Assembly (NCBI GenBank): GCA_026992695.1
Contig: JALWYP010000384.1
Location: 1-14,363, forward strand
Source: Flavobacteriaceae bacterium
GTDB taxonomy: Bacteria > Bacteroidota > Bacteroidia > Flavobacteriales > Flavobacteriaceae
DNA length: 14,363 nucleotides
Reading direction: 5' to 3'
A program made the position numbers and the translations under genes. Below are positions 9,056 to 14,363 of the stretch, in pieces. Position 1 is the stretch's first letter. Each line of letters opens with the position of its first letter. A model generated the notes under the pieces. That model saw only the letters and a program-made list of their open reading frames with translations, was not told the origin of the DNA and did not search any database.

Positions 9056-9081
9056 AGTGTTTAGTGTTAAGATTTATAAGT

Positions 9082-9112
9082 CAAAAATGATGTTTTTTAA
9101 CTACAATAGCAA
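9082..9112 (-). promoter_or_regulatory. Possible promoter of the TonB-dependent receptor gene
   Basis: Read on the - strand, TTG (9112-9110) is followed after 20 nt by CATTTTTG (9089-9082). This matches the Bacteroidota layout TTG, 17-23 nt, TAnnTTTG except for the first base of the -7 box. The ATG is 26 nt further on, giving a short leader. In such AT-rich DNA a match of this quality can arise by chance, so the call is tentative. Confidence 0.3.
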
Positions 9113-9230
9113 TATTTTTTTAATAAAATTAGGATTCATTCACCAAAATAGCAATTCTACTACATATTTAAGATTTATTTTTTTATTTGAATAAACTCTC
9201 TTACATCCTACATATTAACAAGATACTTTA

Positions 9231-9238
9231 TACATTTG
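9231..9238 (+). promoter_or_regulatory. Possible -7 element of the aspS promoter
   Basis: TACATTTG is an exact match to the Bacteroidota -7 consensus TAnnTTTG and lies 35 nt before the aspS ATG, a sensible distance. No TTG is found 17-23 nt upstream, so the -33 half is missing or degenerate. The surrounding 218-bp gap (9056-9273) is strongly AT-rich and also carries the 5' end of the divergent receptor gene; I see no riboswitch, small ORF or strong hairpin in it. Confidence 0.45.
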
Positions 9239-9273
9239 CACATCTTTTAAAAACATAATTTTTAGATTTTAAT

Positions 9274-11022
9274 ATGTATAGAACTACAACTTGTGGAGCA
9301 TTACGCAGTAATGATATTGGCTCTGTCGTTACGCTTAGTGGCTGGGTACAAAAAACACGCGATAAAGGGTTTATGATTTGGGTAGATTTACGAGACCGTT
9401 ATGGTATTACACAGCTTATTTTTGATGAAGACCGCACGCCAAAAGAGATTATGGAGTCTGCGAAAAACTTAGGACGGGAAAATGTAATTCAAGTAACCGG
9501 AAAAGTAATTGAGCGTGCTTCAAAAAACCCTACAATTCCAACAGGCGATATCGAAATTTTGGTTACAAAGCTTATCGTATTAAATGAAGCTAAAACACCT
9601 CCCTTTACTATTGAAAACGAAACCGACGGTGGAGAGGATTTACGAATGAAATATCGCTACCTTGACATACGAAGAAACCCCATTAAGGAAAATCTTATTT
9701 TTAGACATAAAGTTACTTTAGAAGTAAGAAAATATCTTTCTAACGAAGAATTTATAGAAGTAGAAACTCCTTATCTTATTAAATCTACCCCCGAAGGTGC
9801 TCGAGATTTTGTGGTACCTTCCAGAATGAATGCAGGACAATTTTACGCCTTGCCACAATCCCCACAAACATTTAAACAACTGCTTATGGTAGGCGGAATG
9901 GACAAATATTTTCAGATTGTAAAATGTTTTAGAGATGAAGACCTTCGTGCCGACCGACAACCCGAGTTTACACAAATAGACTGCGAAATGGCATTTGTAG
10001 AACAAGAAGATGTTTTAAACACATTTGAAGGGTTAACCAAACATTTGTTAAAAGAAATTAAAGGAGTAGCTGTAGAGAAATTTCCAAGAATGACCTATGA
10101 TGAAGCGATGCAACGTTACGGAAATGACAAACCCGATATCCGGTTTGGGATGGAATTTGGCGAACTAAATGACGTGGCACAACATAAAAATTTTAATGTG
10201 TTTAATAATGCCGAGTTGGTAGTGGGAATTGCCGTTCCCGGAGGAAACAACTACAGCCGGAAAGAAATTGACAAATTGATAGATTGGGTAAAACGCCCGC
10301 AAGTAGGTGCTTTAGGCATGGTTTATGTACGTTGCAACGAAGACGGAAGTTATAAATCTTCAGTAGATAAATTTTACGATCAAAAAGATTTAGCAAAATG
10401 GGTAGAAAAAACCGGAGCAAATGCCGGCGATTTAATTTGTGTGCTTTCCGGAGAAAAAGATAAGGTACGAGCACAACTTAGCGCATTACGAATGGAACTG
10501 GCAGAACGCTTAGGACTTCGCAATCCTAACGTGTTTGCTCCACTTTGGGTTGTGGATTTTCCACTTCTGGAATGGGATGAAGATACGCAACGTTACCATG
10601 CGATGCACCATCCTTTTACATCACCAAAACCCGAACAAATACCATTGTTAAAAACCAATCCCGGAGCTGTAAAAGCAAACGCATACGACCTTGTGCTAAA
10701 CGGAAATGAAATAGGCGGCGGATCTATTAGAATTCATGATAAACAGACTCAAGCCATGATGTTTGATTACCTTGGTTTTACTCCCGAAGAAGCAAAAGAG
10801 CAATTTGGATTCTTAATGAATGCCTTTGAATATGGTGCTCCGCCTCACGGTGGAATTGCCTTTGGTCTAGACAGATTGGTAGCTATTTTGGGTGGTCAAG
10901 AAACCATTAGAGACTTTATTGCGTTCCCTAAAAACAATAGCGGAAGAGATGTCATGATTGACGCACCCGCTAAAATTGACCAAGAACAATTAAAAGAATT
11001 ACATTTGAGTATTGAAAAATAA
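9274..11022 (+). CDS. aspS: Aspartyl-tRNA synthetase
   Basis: This cytoplasmic class II synthetase charges tRNA-Asp with aspartate using ATP. The N-terminal OB-fold anticodon-binding domain (about 1-105) contains [24 protein letters not shown]. Motif 1 has its proline at P166 (EVETPYL). The bacterial [15 protein letters not shown] segment is at 191-205. Motif 2 is [18 protein letters not shown] at 219-236, and motif 3 GLDRLVAIL starts at 531, with Arg534 as the ATP-binding arginine. The segment at about 300-400 is the GAD insertion seen in bacterial-type enzymes. At 582 residues it is close to E. coli AspRS (590). Position 31, which aligns with E. coli Leu30 and is His in many non-discriminating enzymes, is Lys here, so tRNA discrimination cannot be judged from it. 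A permease gene starts 11 nt after the stop, so aspS may lead a three-gene transcript. Confidence 0.98.
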   Translation: MYRTTTCGALRSNDIGSVVTLSGWVQKTRDKGFMIWVDLRDRYGITQLIFDEDRTPKEIMESAKNLGRENVIQVTGKVIERASKNPTIPTGDIEILVTKLIVLNEAKTPPFTIENETDGGEDLRMKYRYLDIRRNPIKENLIFRHKVTLEVRKYLSNEEFIEVETPYLIKSTPEGARDFVVPSRMNAGQFYALPQSPQTFKQLLMVGGMDKYFQIVKCFRDEDLRADRQPEFTQIDCEMAFVEQEDVLNTFEGLTKHLLKEIKGVAVEKFPRMTYDEAMQRYGNDKPDIRFGMEFGELNDVAQHKNFNVFNNAELVVGIAVPGGNNYSRKEIDKLIDWVKRPQVGALGMVYVRCNEDGSYKSSVDKFYDQKDLAKWVEKTGANAGDLICVLSGEKDKVRAQLSALRMELAERLGLRNPNVFAPLWVVDFPLLEWDEDTQRYHAMHHPFTSPKPEQIPLLKTNPGAVKANAYDLVLNGNEIGGGSIRIHDKQTQAMMFDYLGFTPEEAKEQFGFLMNAFEYGAPPHGGIAFGLDRLVAILGGQETIRDFIAFPKNNSGRDVMIDAPAKIDQEQLKELHLSIEK

Positions 11023-11033
11023 ACAACTGTATT

Positions 11034-12797
11034 ATGAAAACTAAAGTTCATAAAAAGTTAGGCGAATTAGCAGCAACTGCTATTTGTGGAAATGACATTA
11101 GTTCTTCCGTATTATATGTTTCTGCTCTTGCTATTGCTTTTGCCGGACAGTATGCTTGGATAACTTTACTTATTGTATCATTTGTGCTCTTTTTGTTCAG
11201 AAAAATATATGGGGAAGTAGTTGGTGCGCTTCCATTAAACGGTGGAGCCTATAATGCCTTATTAAACACCACTAGTAAAAGTATGGCATCTTTTGCAGCG
11301 ACCTTAACGCTACTTTCTTATATGGCAACCGCAGTAATTTCTGCAAATGAAGCAATACATTACTTACATCATTTAATTCCTCCTATGCCTATTATTATTG
11401 CTACTATAGGACTGTTATTAATCTTTGCTATATTAACCATTGGAGGTATAACCGAATCTGCAAAAGTAGCTATTGGTATATTTTTGTTTCATTTATCATC
11501 ACTTATCATCCTTTCAGGATTTATTATTTACTTTTTAGTGCAACATGGGACAGTAACATTTTTCGAAAACTGGCATTTTCCTAGAGAAGGAAGTATTACA
11601 AATGCAATATTTTTAGGATTTGCCGCGTCTATGTTAGGTGTTTCGGGGTTTGAAAGTTCAGCCAACTTTGTAGAAGAACAAAAAAAAGGTGTTTTTCCTA
11701 AAACACTTCGTAATATGTGGTCTATTGTAAGTGTTATTAACCCACTTATGGCTGTATTTGCTTTGGCTTTATTTGCGTTACCGGTTTTACAAAGCGATGA
11801 CTACCAAAACACCTTACTCATTGAAATGGGTAAATATGTAGGAGGAGAATGGGTAGCTGTATTAATTGCCGTTGATGCATTCCTGGTGCTAAGCGGTGCT
11901 GTATTAACCAGTTATGTAGGCGTTACAGGTTTGTTAGAGCGTATGACATTAGACCGGGTATTACCGCCATTTTTCTTAAAGAAAAACAAAAAAGGAAGCT
12001 CTTACCGAATTATAGTAATGTTTTTTATTTTATCGGTATCAGTACTATTAATTACTAAAGGAAATGTAAAACTTCTTGCAGGAGTTTATACAATTTCGTT
12101 TCTATCTGTGATGGCTTTATTTGGTATTGGTAACATCTTATTAAAAGTAAAAAGAAGCAAACTTCCACGCCCTGAAAAAGCATCTTGGATTGCTGTTATT
12201 ATTGCTATTACAGCCGTTGCCATTGCTCTTATTGGTAATATTTTAATGCCTCCAAAAGAAGGTTTACCAAGTAATTTAACTGTTTTTCTTTACTATTTTA
12301 CTCCTTCTATTTTGTTTATTATTTTTATGCTTAACAGAACCGTTCTGCTTAAGTTATTATTAAAAACTATTGATGGTGTTTTTGAAACTATTCGTGATTC
12401 TGTTGGTAGGTTTGACAGAAAGGTGCAACGAATTTTAGATAGAATAAACAGTCAAGAGTTTGTATTTTTCACCAAAGGGGACAACATTGCTACGCTCAAT
12501 AAAGTAATGCTCTATATCACAAAAAATGAGCACACTAAAAAACTTAAGATTGTTTTAGCTGTTCAAGATGAAAAGGATGTCCCTAAAAATCTTCCGTTAG
12601 AGATAGAGTTTTTAGACAAGGAATATCCCGAAATTAATGTTGATTTTGTAGTTGTTAAAGGAAAATTTACACCTGCACTAATCAGAAAACTTTCTAAAGA
12701 ATGGAATATACCAATTAACTTTATGTTTATAGGTTCTCCAAGCGATAAGTTCCCGTATAAAATTGAAGAATTAGGAGGCGTAAGACTAATTATATAA
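11034..12797 (+). CDS. APC-superfamily amino-acid/polyamine permease with C-terminal soluble domain
   Basis: This 587-residue inner-membrane transporter starts with TM1 LGELAATAICGNDISSSVLY, whose broken GND/SSS helix fits the substrate-binding first helix of APC transporters, followed by TM2 and the conserved ALPLNGGAYNALL stretch at the start of the TM3 region. About 12 hydrophobic segments run to about residue 435. TM6 is probably near FLGFAASMLGVSGFESSANFVEEQ. After a charged linker (about 440-470), the last 115 residues form a soluble alpha/beta domain (for example LKIVLAVQDEKDVPKNLPLEIEFLD and INFMFIGSPSDK) that could be a UspA-like or other regulatory module; I do not recognise it firmly. 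The substrate is unknown: the family includes amino-acid uptake systems and amino-acid/amine antiporters. The gene lies 11 nt after aspS and 4 nt before a ClC gene, so co-expression with both is likely. Its leader is A-rich with no Shine-Dalgarno sequence. Confidence 0.88.
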   Translation: MKTKVHKKLGELAATAICGNDISSSVLYVSALAIAFAGQYAWITLLIVSFVLFLFRKIYGEVVGALPLNGGAYNALLNTTSKSMASFAATLTLLSYMATAVISANEAIHYLHHLIPPMPIIIATIGLLLIFAILTIGGITESAKVAIGIFLFHLSSLIILSGFIIYFLVQHGTVTFFENWHFPREGSITNAIFLGFAASMLGVSGFESSANFVEEQKKGVFPKTLRNMWSIVSVINPLMAVFALALFALPVLQSDDYQNTLLIEMGKYVGGEWVAVLIAVDAFLVLSGAVLTSYVGVTGLLERMTLDRVLPPFFLKKNKKGSSYRIIVMFFILSVSVLLITKGNVKLLAGVYTISFLSVMALFGIGNILLKVKRSKLPRPEKASWIAVIIAITAVAIALIGNILMPPKEGLPSNLTVFLYYFTPSILFIIFMLNRTVLLKLLLKTIDGVFETIRDSVGRFDRKVQRILDRINSQEFVFFTKGDNIATLNKVMLYITKNEHTKKLKIVLAVQDEKDVPKNLPLEIEFLDKEYPEINVDFVVVKGKFTPALIRKLSKEWNIPINFMFIGSPSDKFPYKIEELGGVRLII

Positions 12798-12801
12798 CAA
12801 A

Positions 12802-14363
12802 ATGCCAAATACTCCCAAATATCTAACTTCGTTTTATAAGTGGCGTTACAAACATATTCCGCATAAGCAATTTATTAATCTTGTTAGTGCGGTTATAGGG
12901 CTATTAGCAGGGTTAGGTGCTGTTACGCTTAAAAACATCACTCATATTATTCAAAAATTACTTGAAGGAAAATTTATAAAAGACATTCATCAAGCCTTTT
13001 ATTTTATTTTTCCTATTATTGGGTTATTGTTGGTTATTATAATAATTAAATACCTCATTAAAAAAGATGTTGGTCATGGTATTCCTTCAACGCTTTATGC
13101 TATTTCAAAATTAAAAGGTATTATGCCCAAACACCAAATGTGGGCATCTTTAATAACAGCACCGTTAACTGTAGGGTTTGGTGGCTCTGTGGGGTTAGAA
13201 GGACCAACAGTGGCAACAGGAGCTGCACTGGGTTCTAATTTTTCAAGAATTTTACACTTTAATCAAACTACGCGTACGTTGCTTATTGGTGCAGCAGCAG
13301 CCGGAGCCATGTCATCTATTTTTAAAGCACCTATTGCTGCCATTGTATTTGCCGTAGAAATATTTAGTCTAGAGTTAACAATGGCATCGATGATTCCTTT
13401 GTTATTAGCTTCGGTTACAGCAATTTTAACGTCTTATTTTTTCTTAGGAGATGATGTGTTATTGCATTTTCAGTTACAAGATAAATTTCAGTTAAAAGAT
13501 GTCCTGTTTTATATCTTATTAGGCGTAACATCAGCAACTACTTCAATATATTTTAGCAAGATATATTTTGCCATAGATGGTTTTTTTAAACGGTTTTCAA
13601 ACCCGTACAAACGACTATTAATTGGTGGTGTTTTGTTAGGTGTTATTGTTTTTTTTATACCGCCTCTTTTTGGTGAAGGATATGAAACCATTAATACTAT
13701 TTTACGAGGGGGAGTTGACGAAATCACATCACAAAACTTTTTTAACTGGTTATCTAATGATATTTGGATAATTATTGTTTTTTTGGTAGGGCTTGTTACA
13801 TTTAAAATAGTTGCAACTTCATTAACTTTTGGTGCCGGAGGTGTAGGTGGTGTTTTTGCTCCAACTCTATTTACCGGAAGTATTTCCGGTTATGTATTTG
13901 CACTCATCATTAATCATAGCAATGTGGTTAACCATCATTTATCTGCAACTAATTTTGCAATGGTTGGCATGGCAGGGTTAATGGCAGGTGTATTACAAGC
14001 ACCGTTAACAGCTATTTTCCTTATTGCCGAAATTACCGGAGGATACGAACTTTTTGTTCCATTAATGATTGTTGCTTCTATCTCGTATTTAATTACAAAA
14101 AAATACATCCCACATAATATTTATGCTGCCGAACTTGCCAAAAGAGGTGAACTCATTACCCACGATAAAGATCAAGCGGTACTTACTTTAATGGATGTTA
14201 CCAAACTTATTGAAACCAATTTTGTTGAGGTATATCCCCAAATGACCTTAAAAAAAATAGTGAAAAATGCCATTGTAATTTCAAAACGAAATATTTTTCC
14301 GGTGATTAACCCCAAAACAAAAGTCCTACAAGGGGTTCTTTTAATGGATGACTTGCGTCCTAT
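12802..14363 (+). CDS. ClC-family chloride channel/antiporter with C-terminal CBS region (3' end outside window)
   Basis: The frame is open from the ATG to the window edge (520 residues and still open), 4 nt after the permease stop. ClC landmarks are in order: GHGIP at 91-95 (the first anion-site loop, with His92 where ClC-ec1 has Ser107), GGSVGLEGP at 127-135 with gating glutamate Glu133, APIAAIVFAVEIF at 176-188, GAGGVGGVFAP at 344-354 (GxFxP anion loop), and Tyr441 in NIYAAEL, matching the central Tyr445. The E202/E203 pair of ClC-ec1 reads Glu186-Ile187, so the internal proton glutamate is missing. From about 463 (DVTKLIETNFVEVYPQMTLKKIV) a CBS domain begins and is cut by the window end. 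The protein moves Cl- or similar anions through the inner membrane; channel or Cl-/H+ exchange cannot be settled. The adjacent permease suggests a joint role in pH or osmotic balance. Confidence 0.95.
   Translation, partial: MPNTPKYLTSFYKWRYKHIPHKQFINLVSAVIGLLAGLGAVTLKNITHIIQKLLEGKFIKDIHQAFYFIFPIIGLLLVIIIIKYLIKKDVGHGIPSTLYAISKLKGIMPKHQMWASLITAPLTVGFGGSVGLEGPTVATGAALGSNFSRILHFNQTTRTLLIGAAAAGAMSSIFKAPIAAIVFAVEIFSLELTMASMIPLLLASVTAILTSYFFLGDDVLLHFQLQDKFQLKDVLFYILLGVTSATTSIYFSKIYFAIDGFFKRFSNPYKRLLIGGVLLGVIVFFIPPLFGEGYETINTILRGGVDEITSQNFFNWLSNDIWIIIVFLVGLVTFKIVATSLTFGAGGVGGVFAPTLFTGSISGYVFALIINHSNVVNHHLSATNFAMVGMAGLMAGVLQAPLTAIFLIAEITGGYELFVPLMIVASISYLITKKYIPHNIYAAELAKRGELITHDKDQAVLTLMDVTKLIETNFVEVYPQMTLKKIVKNAIVISKRNIFPVINPKTKVLQGVLLMDDLRP

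Noticed and set aside
8649..9194. Open frame of 181 codons on the + strand
   Set aside because: It lies antisense to the 5' end of the TonB-dependent receptor gene and its leader; the translation has no recognisable fold and the opposite frame encodes a clear signal peptide and conserved domain.
9056..9273. Possible riboswitch or T-box-like leader before aspS
   Set aside because: The gap is AT-rich with no stable stem series or conserved motif, and the likely transcription start leaves only about 30 nt of leader.
12563..12808. Antisense open frame across the permease/ClC junction
   Set aside because: It mirrors the permease C-terminus and has no supporting promoter, leader or domain.
13871..13889. 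Inverted repeat ACCGGAA/TTCCGGT inside the ClC gene
   Set aside because: A 7-bp stem without a T tract, within a coding segment; likely chance.

Overview
The window looks like chromosome of a low-GC Bacteroidota bacterium, most likely a member of the Flavobacteriaceae. The evidence is the AT-rich composition, gene starts with A-rich leaders instead of Shine-Dalgarno sequences, signal peptides ending in ...NAQ or ...FAQ, a TonB-dependent receptor with an N-terminal carboxypeptidase-regulatory-like domain, and a TAnnTTTG-type promoter element. No rRNA, tRNA, CRISPR array, insertion sequence or phage gene was recognised. The genus cannot be fixed from the sequence alone.

Left part, + strand (1 to about 6300): a tripartite drug/metabolite efflux operon. 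The 3' end of a regulator that looks TetR-like overlaps the start of a TolC-family outer-membrane channel gene by the four bases ATGA. A lipoprotein membrane-fusion adaptor gene follows 22 nt downstream, and the inner-membrane RND pump gene 3 nt after that. The pump, adaptor and channel would form one envelope-spanning complex, and the regulator would control its own operon. A perfect 15-bp hairpin follows the pump gene and lies between it and the converging next gene.

Middle, - strand (6323 to 9055): one large gene for a TonB-dependent outer-membrane receptor with no SusD partner beside it. Its 5' end faces the next operon across a 218-bp AT-rich divergent promoter region (9056-9273).

Right part, + strand (9274 to the end): aspS (aspartyl-tRNA synthetase), then 11 nt later an APC-superfamily amino-acid permease with an added C-terminal soluble domain, then 4 nt later a ClC chloride channel/transporter with a C-terminal CBS region, cut off by the window edge. 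The tight spacing and lack of terminators suggest that the three are co-transcribed. The permease/ClC pair resembles the functional pairing of amino-acid antiporters with ClC in enterobacterial acid resistance, but no decarboxylase is visible and the internal proton-transfer glutamate of the ClC is replaced by Ile.

The window is mostly ordinary core and envelope-transport content; I see no clearly unprecedented system. The points most worth checking are the permease-ClC pair, the non-canonical residues of the ClC and the RND pump, the extra membrane hairpin in the pump, and a 9-A run in the channel gene at which a one-base insertion would create an immediate stop.
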